26,327 bases of DNA from Clostridium sp. UBA3947 (GCA_002385545.1 DGDR01000111.1:1-26327), one strand, 5' to 3'. Shown: positions 1 through 7,248, counted from the stretch's first letter. Numbers and translations: made by a program. Notes: generated by a model not told the origin, from the sequence alone.

Positions 1-101
1 CCTCTGGTCAAAATATCCACATTATAGCCTTTTGATATTAAATATTTTGCCAGTGAACTGCTGACGAAGTTTGTACCTCCCATAACTAATAAGTTGGCCA
101 T
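1..101 (-). CDS. NAD-dependent epimerase/dehydratase-like protein, N-terminal fragment
   Basis: Only the first 33 codons lie in the window; the gene runs off the left edge. The translation opens with a short beta strand, then GGTNFV and a helix, followed by a second strand ending in VDILTR. This is the Rossmann dinucleotide-binding start of extended short-chain dehydrogenases and sugar-nucleotide epimerase-like proteins. The ATG at 101 has a strong ribosome binding site (AAGGAGGT) 7-8 bases upstream. Another ATG at 108 is out of frame and too close to that site. The gene follows the spoVA operon in the same direction but lies beyond its terminator, so it is probably transcribed separately. 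The substrate cannot be judged from this fragment. Confidence 0.7.
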   Translation of the reverse strand, partial: MANLLVMGGTNFVSSSLAKYLISKGYNVDILTR

Positions 102-149
102 GTTTCATACCTCCTTAGACATAGTAGAATAATATTACTTTCTATATAA

Positions 150-180
150 AGTGTAGCACATATGCTATATATGCTGCACT
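150..180. repeat. Imperfect inverted repeat upstream of the epimerase-like gene
   Basis: AGTGTAGCA (150-158) and TGCTGCACT (172-180) form 9-base arms with one mismatch around an AT-rich 13-base centre. It lies between the spoVA operon terminator and the epimerase-like start at 101. It could be an operator or a weak hairpin. No T-run follows on the minus strand, so a terminator is unlikely. Function is not shown by the sequence. Confidence 0.35.
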
Positions 181-226
181 AAAACTTAAAAAAGATTAGA
201 TATTTCTAACTAAATCATGTGAAATA

Positions 227-256
227 AAAAGTACCAGGTAAAAGCCTGATACTTTT
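227..256 (-). terminator. Rho-independent terminator of the spoVA/DUF1657 operon
   Basis: On the minus strand the arms AAAAGTATCAGG and CCTGGTACTTTT pair over 12 positions (one G-U) around a 6-base loop, followed by TTTTTATTTC. It lies about 50 bases beyond the last DUF1657 stop codon, so it ends the minus-strand sporulation operon. Confidence 0.8.
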
Positions 257-304
257 CCTAAATTGTATATGAAAGAGAATATAAATTTATACTCTTTGAA
301 AGCC

Positions 305-511
305 TTATTGTTGTCTATATTGTGGTTCTTGCTGTTCGATGTACTGCTGCCTTCCTTTAAGAGTTTGTAAGGCGCTATCAAGGTTTTTAGCTATTGCTTG
401 AAAATCCTTTTTTGCTTGCTGATCTTCTGTTTCTAGAGCAAAAGTTTTCATTGTAGCACAAGCACTTTCAATACCTGCTATAGCTTGCTGCATTTTAGTA
501 GCTACTGTCAT
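305..511 (-). CDS. DUF1657 protein, distal copy of the spoVA operon
   Basis: A small predicted cytoplasmic helical protein of 68 residues beginning MTVATKMQQ and containing the core FALETEDQQAKKDF, which matches the DUF1657 family found in spoVA-type sporulation operons. The biochemical function is unknown. The start used is the ATG at 511, 8 bases after GGAGG; an upstream in-frame GTG at 520 overlaps that site and is not credible. It is the last gene of the five-gene unit, 50 bases after spoVAD, and is followed by a terminator. The C-terminus is rich in Gln (YIEQQEPQYRQQ). The first gene of the operon is a second copy and the DUF421 gene carries a third such unit at its C-terminus. Confidence 0.85.
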   Translation of the reverse strand: MTVATKMQQAIAGIESACATMKTFALETEDQQAKKDFQAIAKNLDSALQTLKGRQQYIEQQEPQYRQQ

Positions 512-561
512 AAGATTCACCTCCTTTCAGGTTTAAAAACAATACATAAACACTAGAATCG

Positions 562-1563
562 TTATATTTCTATAGATACTGCATGTGCTATGCATGGGAT
601 ACTTTCTTTTTGTTGATATGATAAGGGTGAGTGTAGTGCGCCAGTGGCAACAATTAAAATTCTTTTTAACTCGCCTTCTCTCATTCGTCGAAGAAAATGT
701 CCATAAGTAACTGTAGCTGAACAACCGCAACCGCTACCACCGGCAAATACAGGTTGATCCTTACCGTATATTAGTAACCCGCAATCTGTAAATATTTCAG
801 TAGGTATATCCATACCATGTTTTATTAATAATTCACCTGCAATTCTATGTCCAACACTTCCTAAATCTCCAGTGGCAATCAAATCATAGTAACTGGTAGC
901 TATATCTAGGTCTCGAAAATGTGCTTCGATGGTATCCACTGCAGCAGGAGCCATTGCGCTTCCCATATCAAAGGGATCGCTTATTCCCATGTCTACTATT
1001 CTACCAATAGTAGCTGATGTTACCTTGGGTCCGTAGCCGCTATTTGATAATAAGGCAGCACCAGCTCCTGTAACAGTCCATTGAGAAGTAGGTGGCTTTT
1101 GACCTCCATATTCAGTAGGGTATCTAAATTGTTTTTCTGCTGCGATATTATGGCTTGAGGCTCCTGTTACTACATAATTGGCTGCACCACTGTCTATTAT
1201 TAATGAGGCTAAGGATAATCCCTCCATAGAACTTGAGCAAGCCCCGAAGACACCTAGATAAGGTATCCCCAATGTTCGAGCAGTAAAGCTGCTTGATATT
1301 ATTTGATTCATTAAATCTCCGCTAATAAAAAAATTAACATCATCTTTTTTTACATTAGCTTTATTTATTGCAGTTTCGCAGGCTTGTTCTAATAGTTTTT
1401 TTTCAGCCTTCTCGCAGCTATCCTGGCCTAACCAAACATCTTGGTGAAGTACATCAAAATCTTCTGCTAAAGGTCCTTTTCCCTCGAAAGGACCACCGAT
1501 GGCTGCAGATGCAAGGATTGTAGGTTTAGATTTAAAAACCCAAGTTCGACGACCCTTTAACAT
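562..1563 (-). CDS. spoVAD: Stage V sporulation protein SpoVAD
   Basis: 333 residues, the normal SpoVAD length (about 338). It has a thiolase-like fold, recognisable from GACSSSMEGL with the Cys at residue 109 and the Gly-rich GGSGCGCSATVTYGH near the C-terminus. SpoVAD belongs to the spore inner-membrane SpoVA channel that moves calcium-dipicolinate into the forespore and out during germination, and it binds dipicolinic acid in Bacillus. The ATG at 1563 directly abuts the spoVAC stop codon, with GGTGGG inside the end of spoVAC as ribosome binding site, so the two are probably translationally coupled. Downstream the operon goes straight to a DUF1657 gene; SpoVAE, the usual third member of a spoVACDE set, is absent. 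Confidence 0.95.
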   Translation of the reverse strand: MLKGRRTWVFKSKPTILASAAIGGPFEGKGPLAEDFDVLHQDVWLGQDSCEKAEKKLLEQACETAINKANVKKDDVNFFISGDLMNQIISSSFTARTLGIPYLGVFGACSSSMEGLSLASLIIDSGAANYVVTGASSHNIAAEKQFRYPTEYGGQKPPTSQWTVTGAGAALLSNSGYGPKVTSATIGRIVDMGISDPFDMGSAMAPAAVDTIEAHFRDLDIATSYYDLIATGDLGSVGHRIAGELLIKHGMDIPTEIFTDCGLLIYGKDQPVFAGGSGCGCSATVTYGHFLRRMREGELKRILIVATGALHSPLSYQQKESIPCIAHAVSIEI

Positions 1564-2043
1564 TTATATCCCACCTAACGCTCTGATGATGAGTGTAATC
1601 ACAGCTACAAAGAAAGCAGCCACCGTTCCAAATACAATTACAGATCCAGATAGCTTAAACATATTACCACCAACACCTAAAACATATCCTTCTGTTCTAT
1701 GTTCAATAGCAGCAGAAGCCATGGTGTTAGCAAATCCAGTTATAGGAATAGCTGTACCAGCTCCAGCCCATTGGCCAAGATGATCGAAAATTCCAAAGCC
1801 AGTAAATAGAATTGATAGAATTATTAATACAGCTACAGCTGGATCGCTTGCTTGTTCTTCAGGAAAAGAAAAATACTTTACAAAAAACCACTTTAATAAC
1901 TCACCGAATACGCAAATAGAGCCACCTACAATAAAAGCTCTGAAGCAATTTCTTAGAACTGGTCTTTTGGGAGTCAAATCCTTAGCAAAATCTTGATATT
2001 CTTGTTGAGTAGGCGTTAACTTTTTCTTCTTTTTATTTGACAT
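1564..2043 (-). CDS. spoVAC: Stage V sporulation protein SpoVAC
   Basis: 159 residues with a Lys-rich N-terminus (NKKKKKLTPTQQEYQ) and about four hydrophobic segments. The signatures GIFDHLGQWAGAGTAIPITG and FANTMASAAIEHRTEG are typical of SpoVAC. SpoVAC is an integral spore inner-membrane protein of the dipicolinate channel; the Bacillus protein behaves as a mechanosensitive channel. The ATG at 2043 has AAGGTGGTG upstream. The gene sits 14 bases after the DUF421/DUF1657 gene and its stop touches the spoVAD start. This order of DUF421, spoVAC and spoVAD resembles the mobile spoVA(2mob) operon of Bacillus, which is known for raising spore heat resistance. Confidence 0.95.
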   Translation of the reverse strand: MSNKKKKKLTPTQQEYQDFAKDLTPKRPVLRNCFRAFIVGGSICVFGELLKWFFVKYFSFPEEQASDPAVAVLIILSILFTGFGIFDHLGQWAGAGTAIPITGFANTMASAAIEHRTEGYVLGVGGNMFKLSGSVIVFGTVAAFFVAVITLIIRALGGI

Positions 2044-2057
2044 AAAGCCACCACCTT

Positions 2058-2918
2058 CTAGTTTAATAAGTAAGGTTCTAGTTTATTTATCAATGTTTTT
2101 AGTTTGTCTGCATTTTTACTATACATTTCTTTTGCAGTCTTATTATCTGTTTCTAGGGCGTAGGAAAGCAGGTCAGCGTGACATTGCTGAATATTAGCAT
2201 AAAGTAATTCTTTCACCTTAGGCTGAGATATCTGGACAGAATCATCAAATAAGTCTAAATAGAGATCACCTGAAGAATCAACTTGACCAATAAATACATT
2301 ATCCAATGAAACTCCAGCCTTTGCTAATTCAACCTTTAACCAAGCTCTGTTCAAACCACGATTAGCTAGGGATTCATCTAATATATTTCCGTCAAGTATT
2401 ACAGTTTGTGGTTCTGATTTTGGAGCAACCTTTTTTTGAATATCATGAGCTGTAAGAGGTTTTTTATCAGATTTAACCATTACATTTATTTCTCCAGTAG
2501 ACTCCATAACCGCAAATTCAACGTCTGCCAAATTAAAAATATTTTTTGATCGCAATTCCCGTAAAAGATCTTCGCCAGTGAAGTGTACCTCTTTAAGGTT
2601 TGCTTCCATGACCTTACCATCTTTCATTATTATGGTTTCTTTTCCGTTAATGACGTCATGTATGGCTTTACTCTTTAAGGATAAGTAGTCTAGACTTAAT
2701 AATAAAGCAAACCAAGCACCTAAGACTATAATGGAATGTAAAATATTAGGGACTACTCCTAAGGAAATAAGGGCAATCATTAAGGCGATTATGGTGTAAT
2801 TAACAAATTTAAATGGTGTTATATTCCGTAGATTACCTCTACCTAGTAATCTTATTAAGGGTATAGTAACTACAAACATACTAATTGCTCTTAAGAGCAT
2901 AATTAACCAATTTTGCAT
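2058..2918 (-). CDS. DUF421 membrane protein with C-terminal DUF1657 unit ('2Duf' type)
   Basis: 286 residues. The N-terminal ~85 residues form about three membrane segments, followed by the soluble DUF421 (YetF-like) domain (about 90-230). The tail (about 242-286) contains CHADLLSYALETDNKTAK and resembles the stand-alone DUF1657 proteins encoded on either side. This DUF421+DUF1657 architecture matches the protein called 2Duf in the Bacillus spoVA(2mob) operon, where it contributes to wet-heat resistance of spores, probably at the inner membrane. The start is set at the ATG at 2918, 6 bases after AGGTG; an upstream in-frame GTG at 2927 lies within that site. It lies 13 bases after the upstream DUF1657 gene and 14 before spoVAC. 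The same role here is inferred from architecture and context. Confidence 0.88.
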   Translation of the reverse strand: MQNWLIMLLRAISMFVVTIPLIRLLGRGNLRNITPFKFVNYTIIALMIALISLGVVPNILHSIIVLGAWFALLLSLDYLSLKSKAIHDVINGKETIIMKDGKVMEANLKEVHFTGEDLLRELRSKNIFNLADVEFAVMESTGEINVMVKSDKKPLTAHDIQKKVAPKSEPQTVILDGNILDESLANRGLNRAWLKVELAKAGVSLDNVFIGQVDSSGDLYLDLFDDSVQISQPKVKELLYANIQQCHADLLSYALETDNKTAKEMYSKNADKLKTLINKLEPYLLN

Positions 2919-2931
2919 TTTTATCACCTAT

Positions 2932-3138
2932 TTAATTACCTTTGTATTGAGGTTCTTCATATTCTAATACCTTTAGTCTATTTTCTAAGTCTTTTATGAC
3001 CTCCTTTGTAGTATTTAATGCTGATCTATAGACCTCTTTCTCATCTTCATTGCTACTTTGTAGAGAATAGACTCTTAGTGTACTTTCTACACCTTTAAGA
3101 GTAGCTAAGGTTTGTTTTACCTTTGCTCCAACTGTCAC
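2932..3138 (-). CDS. DUF1657 protein, first gene of the spoVA operon
   Basis: A 68-residue helical protein starting MTVGAKVKQTLATLKG and ending EYEEPQYKGN. It is paralogous to the DUF1657 gene at the end of the same operon (shared MTV-x-x-K start and EPQY end). The start is taken as GTG at 3138, 9 bases after AAGGGAG; an upstream in-frame TTG at 3147 is too close to that site. It is the first gene of the minus-strand unit. I looked for a forespore sigma-G promoter upstream and found no match good enough to call, although forespore expression would be expected. Function unknown beyond the association with spoVA operons. Confidence 0.85.
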   Translation of the reverse strand: MTVGAKVKQTLATLKGVESTLRVYSLQSSNEDEKEVYRSALNTTKEVIKDLENRLKVLEYEEPQYKGN

Positions 3139-3287
3139 AAGAACCAACTCCCTTAAATAATTCCTGAATCTATTATTTGATAATTTAGAAGGTAATATAA
3201 CTACAAACCATAAGATTTTTTATGGTAATTTTAAGTGGCAATATGGATTAGCAAAACTATTTTTTATAAGGCCTATTGAAAGTATTC

Positions 3288-3340
3288 AAAAAGGGCTGAT
3301 GCATAACTACTAAATTAGTTAAGTTTGCAACAACCCTTTT
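3288..3340 (-). terminator. Rho-independent terminator after the polysaccharide deacetylase gene
   Basis: On the minus strand AAAAGGGTTGTTGCA pairs with TGCATCAGCCCTTTT (one G-U, one mismatch). The loop contains a second small hairpin (TAACTA/TAGTTA). The descending arm ends in CCCTTTTTG. It lies 32 bases past the deacetylase stop and separates that gene from the downstream spoVA operon. Confidence 0.85.
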
Positions 3341-3371
3341 AAATATTGATGAAAATATTATGTGTCTTTAT

Positions 3372-4337
3372 TTAATGTATTAATGCAAAAGTATAGCCTT
3401 TAGATTTTATCAATTCTATTATAGAAGGTAATGCATCAACTGTTGTTTGCTTCATAACGGAATCGTGCATTAAAACCACTATATTTTTATTACAGCTTTC
3501 AGCATAATTTATATTTTGAGTTAATGAGTTCAGTTGCTCTTCTATTGATACATTATGTTTTAATCCGTCATTATTTTCTGCATTCCAATCAACATAATAC
3601 ATACCTTGACTAATTAGTTTATTCTTCATTGGCTCCTTCCAGCTTTCAAAGGAGCCACCTGGGAATCGTACAACTCGTGAAGAAGATGATGAACCGACGA
3701 TTTTTAAAATAGTGTCTTTCGTTTTATATACTTCAGCTTGAAATACATCTATATTAACTTTATAGTTCGGATATATTTTTTTATAATCGTGACTATAAGT
3801 ATGGTTGGCTATGGCATGTCCTTCGTCAAAGATTCTTTTTAAAATATCAGGATTATTATCAGCGTTACTTCCTAATACAAAAAAAGTAGCTTTAACATCA
3901 TAATCTTTTAGAATTTTTAAAACCTGGGGGGTAATAACGGAATTAGGTCCATCGTCAAAGGTTAAAAAGGCATATTTTTTTCCTTCGTTTCGTCCAAATG
4001 TATACACTTCTTCTGCAGCAACGGAAGGGAATGATGTATAAAGAGGATTTTCTTGATTTTTTACTTGTTTCTTCTTAGGTGTATGTGGATTCTTAGTATG
4101 TTCATCTGATATTTGCTTAGATGTATCAATTATTTTGATATCTGAAGATGAGTTTGAGGTCTTATTATCTCTTGAAAATTTAGAAGTGTTAGTACTTAAT
4201 AGATGTTTTTCCTTTGACTGTTCATATATTAGGAAATCATAGCTTAATATTATAGGTAATGACATCAATAATAGTGTTAGAAAAAGTAAAGATAATTTGC
4301 AACGGTTTTTAATTGTGTATGTGTCTTTATTCTGCAT
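3372..4337 (-). CDS. Membrane-anchored polysaccharide (peptidoglycan) deacetylase, CE4/NodB family
   Basis: 321 residues. A membrane segment at about 14-36 is an uncleaved anchor or signal peptide. A Ser/Asn/Lys-rich linker (about 40-105) leads to an intact NodB domain. All five CE4 motifs are present: TFDDGP (126-131, metal-binding Asp), HTYSH (179-183), RFPGGS (224-229), DWN (250-252) and LMHD (289-292). The expected reaction is metal-dependent removal of N-acetyl groups from cell-wall N-acetylglucosamine or related sugars outside the membrane. The ATG at 4337 has AAGAGGGA upstream. It is a single-gene unit closed by the hairpin at 3288-3340. It could act in vegetative wall modification (PgdA-like, lysozyme resistance) or on spore cortex (PdaA-like); sequence alone does not decide. 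Confidence 0.9.
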   Translation of the reverse strand: MQNKDTYTIKNRCKLSLLFLTLLLMSLPIILSYDFLIYEQSKEKHLLSTNTSKFSRDNKTSNSSSDIKIIDTSKQISDEHTKNPHTPKKKQVKNQENPLYTSFPSVAAEEVYTFGRNEGKKYAFLTFDDGPNSVITPQVLKILKDYDVKATFFVLGSNADNNPDILKRIFDEGHAIANHTYSHDYKKIYPNYKVNIDVFQAEVYKTKDTILKIVGSSSSSRVVRFPGGSFESWKEPMKNKLISQGMYYVDWNAENNDGLKHNVSIEEQLNSLTQNINYAESCNKNIVVLMHDSVMKQTTVDALPSIIELIKSKGYTFALIH

Positions 4338-4519
4338 AAGCTATCCCTCTTAACTATAAATTAATCTTTCTGCAATAGTATATTGATATATATTATAGAA
4401 AGTTACAAAGTATCATTAGATTATAAAAAAAATATCAGCAATTTTTAGACAGTTTTTATGTATTCCCCGCTGTAATAAAAAAGGTATTACAAGCATAAAT
4501 AGTTATAGGGGTGATTTGT

Positions 4520-4942
4520 ATGGAGATTACAAAAAGTTGCTTTAAATGTGGGAGTGTAGTATTTAATCTTAATCAAAGACCTGGTGAGTATGATGCTGTA
4601 TGTTCCGAATGTGGAACCATAGTATCTAATGTGAAGCTAGAAAAGTATGAAACCCTAGAAAATATCTGCAGTAGGTGCAATAGCAGAGAATTTAAAGCTA
4701 GAGTAAAAAAGGAGAAGGATGGAGAAAATTGGACAGTAGAGTGCGTAGTGTGTAAAACATCACCGAAAAAAAAGTACGTGGATTCAGAGTTGAGAGAAAT
4801 AGATGAAGTAACTAGAGAAAACTTAATCTTGAAGGATACTATTGAAGAATTAAACCATAGGATTGGGGAATTAGAAAGTGAATTAGCAAGTCTTGCTTAT
4901 AGAGTGAGTGCTGAAGATGTAACCTTCGATTTAAATTCTTAA
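4520..4942 (+). CDS. Uncharacterised double zinc-ribbon/coiled-coil protein
   Basis: 140 residues, predicted cytoplasmic. Four CxxC pairs are visible: C7/C10, C28/C31, C50/C53 and C75/C78, consistent with two consecutive four-Cys zinc ribbons. A charged region (about 79-95) leads to a short coiled coil (about 98-130, rich in Leu/Ile/Glu). The start is the ATG at 4520, 6 bases after AGGGGTG; an in-frame GTG at 4511 is part of that site. It is a single-gene unit with its own strong terminator. I do not recognise the family. Zinc ribbons with coiled coils occur in nucleic-acid-binding and assembly factors, but no function is claimed. Confidence 0.75.
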   Translation: MEITKSCFKCGSVVFNLNQRPGEYDAVCSECGTIVSNVKLEKYETLENICSRCNSREFKARVKKEKDGENWTVECVVCKTSPKKKYVDSELREIDEVTRENLILKDTIEELNHRIGELESELASLAYRVSAEDVTFDLNS

Positions 4943-4951
4943 CATAGCATT

Positions 4952-4979
4952 GAGCCGAATTTTTTAACGGCTCTTTTTT
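4952..4979 (+). terminator. Rho-independent terminator after the zinc-ribbon gene
   Basis: GAGCCG (4952-4957) and CGGCTC (4968-4973) form a perfect 6-bp stem with a 10-base AT loop, followed by six T residues. It starts 9 bases past the stop codon. Confidence 0.92.
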
Positions 4980-5097
4980 ATATGTTTTACACATGAAGAT
5001 GAAAGTTAGTTTTACTAAATTATGGCGTACCTAAATGTAATGTGATACTATATATAAAGTAAGCATTTATACGGCAACACTGCAAAGGAGGAAATAA

Positions 5098-5559
5098 ATG
5101 GAGTGGAACATTAAATATTTTAATGACCTATCCCCTGAGGAATTATATAATATTTTAAAATTGAGAAGCGAAATTTTTGTGGTTGAGCAACAGTGTATAT
5201 ATTTGGATTGTGATGATAAAGATAAGGTTTCTTATCAACTTTTTAAGAAAAATCATGAAGGAGATATTATAGCTTCTGTAAGGATATTACCTAAGGGAGT
5301 ATCTTACAATGAGCCTTCTATCGGAAGGGTGGTAGTAAGAAAAGATTATAGAAGAAAAGGAATAGCTTCTGAAATGATGAAAATTGCCATAGATTTTATA
5401 AAAAATGAATTTAATGAAAATGCTATTAGAATATCAGCCCAGTTATATTTATTGGAATTTTATAAAAGTGTAGGATTTTTGCCAGTATCAGAGCCATATT
5501 TAGAGGATAATATACCACATATTGAAATGCTTCACAGAGTAAAGAAAAAGCATCTGTAA
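5098..5559 (+). CDS. GNAT family N-acetyltransferase, ElaA-like
   Basis: 153 residues. The N-terminal pattern ELYNILKLRSEIFVVEQQC and the later IGRVVVRKDYRRKGIASEMM match the ElaA group of GNAT proteins. RRKGIA is the acetyl-CoA pyrophosphate-binding loop (motif A), and YKSVGF near residue 120 is the usual end of motif B. The expected activity is acetyl transfer from acetyl-CoA to an unknown amine substrate in the cytoplasm. The ATG at 5098 follows AAAGGAGG by 6 bases. It appears to be a single-gene unit converging on mscL. Its last codons form one arm of the shared terminator, so the C-terminal KKKHL is partly dictated by hairpin-forming DNA. Confidence 0.88.
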   Translation: MEWNIKYFNDLSPEELYNILKLRSEIFVVEQQCIYLDCDDKDKVSYQLFKKNHEGDIIASVRILPKGVSYNEPSIGRVVVRKDYRRKGIASEMMKIAIDFIKNEFNENAIRISAQLYLLEFYKSVGFLPVSEPYLEDNIPHIEMLHRVKKKHL

Positions 5560-5569
5560 AGATGCTTTT
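5546..5569. terminator. Bidirectional terminator shared by the acetyltransferase gene and mscL
   Basis: AAAAGCATC (5546-5554) and GATGCTTTT (5561-5569) form a perfect 9-bp stem with a 6-base loop. On the plus strand it is followed by ATCCTTTTTTT; on the minus strand the arm itself ends in TTTT. The hairpin covers the stop codons of both converging genes. Confidence 0.85.
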
Positions 5570-5966
5570 ATCCTTTTTTTATGATATTAGCAGCTAGTAA
5601 ATCTCTAATTTCAGATAGGAGCTGTTCTTCTTTTGAAATTTGCTTATTTTCCTCAGCTTTCTCTTCTTCAGCTTTTCGTATGTTACTGAGTTTATTTATC
5701 GCTTTGACCATAATAAATACGGAGAAAGAAATAATTAAAAAGTCTAAGACATTTTGTAAGAATACACCATATGTAACATTTACTGAACCAATAGTCCAAA
5801 CCCTATCTTTAAGGTCAATTTTACCGAGAAGAATTCCAATTAGAGGGGTAATGATATCCTTAACTAGTGAAGAGACGATATTGTTAAAAGCACCACCAAT
5901 TATAATACCCACTGCTAAGTCTATTACATTACCTCGCATAGCAAATTTCTTAAATTCTTTCCACAT
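5568..5966 (-). CDS. mscL: Large-conductance mechanosensitive channel MscL
   Basis: 132 residues, a normal MscL length. The start MWKEFKKFAMRGNVIDLAVG is the conserved amphipathic N-terminus plus first pore helix. IIGGAFNNIVSSLVKDIITP follows, then a periplasm-side loop, a second membrane helix (about 68-88) and a charged C-terminal helix rich in Glu/Lys. MscL opens under membrane tension to release solutes during hypo-osmotic shock. The start is set at the ATG at 5966 with AAAGGA 9 bases upstream; an in-frame TTG at 5984 has no proper site. It is divergent from sspH across an 89-base gap that must hold both promoters; I could not assign them confidently. Confidence 0.95.
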   Translation of the reverse strand: MWKEFKKFAMRGNVIDLAVGIIIGGAFNNIVSSLVKDIITPLIGILLGKIDLKDRVWTIGSVNVTYGVFLQNVLDFLIISFSVFIMVKAINKLSNIRKAEEEKAEENKQISKEEQLLSEIRDLLAANIIKKG

Positions 5967-6055
5967 AAAAACACATCCTTTCAATAATACTTATATTATA
6001 GCAAATAACATAATGATACACGACATTATTATTATATAATCAAGGAGGTTTATAC

Positions 6056-6244
6056 ATGGATTTTCAAAATGCTAAAGAAGTTATGGAGTCTAAAGGTTAC
6101 ATAGATGTAGAATATAGAAGTAAAGCTGTGATGTTGGAGCAAATTTTTGAGGAAAAAAATTGCGCTTTAGTGAAGGAAGTGGATTCGGATAAAAGATTTT
6201 ATGTTTCCTTATCTGATTTAGTGATAACTGACCATATCAATTAG
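6056..6244 (+). CDS. sspH: H-type small acid-soluble spore protein
   Basis: 62 residues opening MDFQNAKEVMESKGYIDVEY and ending in FYVSLSDLV, which fits the SspH family pattern (MD-x-x-RAKEI start, then I-x-V-x-Y-x-x-x-x-V-x-x-E). SspH proteins are minor SASPs made in the forespore and packaged in the spore core. The ribosome binding site AAGGAGG lies 8 bases before the ATG. Forespore (sigma-G or sigma-F) transcription is expected for the family, but no clear -35/-10 pair could be fixed in the short upstream gap. The asparaginase gene follows 26 bases later and may be co-transcribed. Confidence 0.85.
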   Translation: MDFQNAKEVMESKGYIDVEYRSKAVMLEQIFEEKNCALVKEVDSDKRFYVSLSDLVITDHIN

Positions 6245-6270
6245 CTTGAGAAGGTAAAAATGGAGGGAAT

Positions 6271-7248
6271 ATGAAAAAGGTAGCAGTAGTATTTAATGGA
6301 GGAACTATCTCCATGATAGTTGATGATAGGATTAAGGCAGCGGTACCAGGACTTACAGGTGAAGAAATAATGAAGATGGTTACAGGTATCGAACGATTTT
6401 GCGAAATTGAAACATACACTTTTTCAAATTTGCCTAGTCCTCATATGAATATAGAAACTATGTTGGACCTGTCTAAGTTTGTAAAGAAGTTATTAGCTAG
6501 GAAAGACATTGACGGCGTAGTAGTTACTCATGGCACAGACACTTTGGAGGAGACAGCATATTTACTAGACTTAACCATAGATACACCAAAACCTGTGATA
6601 TTTACAGGCGCAATGAAAAGTAGTTCAGAGCTGGGATATGATGGCCCGTCTAATTTAGCTGAAGCTATTTGTACAGCTATTTCGGATCAGGCCAGGAACA
6701 GAGGTGTACTTGTATGCTTTAATGGTAAATTAAATAGTGCGAGTGAAGTAACTAAGGTAAATGCTGTAAGTATAGACGCTTTTGCAACGCCATCCTTTGG
6801 ACCTTTAGGAATTGTGGATAATAATGAAGTGATATTTTATCGAAATAATATTTTGTCTAAGAAAATCATGGTGGATAATATTAATGCAAATGTTGATGTA
6901 ATTAAATGTACTGCAGGTCAAGATTCCAGCTTAATAAATTACTGTATAGATAAAGGAGATGAAGGTATAGTATTAGAAGCTTTTGGCAGAGGTAATGTTC
7001 CGCCTGCTATGCTTTCAGGAATTGAACGAGCTATTAGAGAAGGCGTTGTAGTAGTAGCTGTATCAAGATGTTTTGAAGGGAGAGTCCATGATTCTTATGG
7101 TTATTTAGGCGGAGGTAAAATGCTAAGGGATATGGGAGTAATTTTTGTAGATCATATGCCTGGACAAAAAGCAAGAATAAAGTTAATATTAGCCCTAAGT
7201 AAAACTAAAATCATTGATGAAGTTAGAGGTATGTTTCAGGAGAAGTAG
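6271..7248 (+). CDS. ansA: L-asparaginase
   Basis: 325 residues without a signal peptide, so probably a cytoplasmic enzyme. Both threonine active-site motifs are present: FNGGTIS (8-14) and VVTHGTDTLEETAYLLDL (84-101), with FTGAMK at 111-116. The reaction is hydrolysis of asparagine to aspartate and ammonia; some family members also act on glutamine. The ATG at 6271 follows TGGAGGG closely. It lies 26 bases downstream of sspH on the same strand. Whether that link is meaningful or accidental is unclear. The 140-base gap after it contains a 9-bp inverted repeat without a T-run and a good promoter for the next operon. Confidence 0.93.
   Translation: MKKVAVVFNGGTISMIVDDRIKAAVPGLTGEEIMKMVTGIERFCEIETYTFSNLPSPHMNIETMLDLSKFVKKLLARKDIDGVVVTHGTDTLEETAYLLDLTIDTPKPVIFTGAMKSSSELGYDGPSNLAEAICTAISDQARNRGVLVCFNGKLNSASEVTKVNAVSIDAFATPSFGPLGIVDNNEVIFYRNNILSKKIMVDNINANVDVIKCTAGQDSSLINYCIDKGDEGIVLEAFGRGNVPPAMLSGIERAIREGVVVVAVSRCFEGRVHDSYGYLGGGKMLRDMGVIFVDHMPGQKARIKLILALSKTKIIDEVRGMFQEK

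Noticed and set aside
3207..3226. Short inverted repeat ACCATAA/TTATGGT upstream of the spoVA operon
   Set aside because: A 7-bp AT-rich palindrome in AT-rich DNA is expected by chance, and no -35/-10 arrangement supports an operator.
3139..3287. Sigma-G promoter for the spoVA operon
   Set aside because: Expected from function, but no pair of -35/-10 boxes at 17-18 bases was close enough to consensus. Only weak partial matches were seen.
4511..4519. Upstream GTG start for the zinc-ribbon gene
   Set aside because: The GTG is part of the AGGGGTG ribosome binding site. The ATG at 4520 has correct spacing. The same reasoning removed upstream starts of both DUF1657 genes, the DUF421 gene and mscL.
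6056..7248. Functional link between sspH and asparaginase
   Set aside because: They are 26 bases apart on the same strand, but nothing in the sequence beyond proximity supports a shared role.
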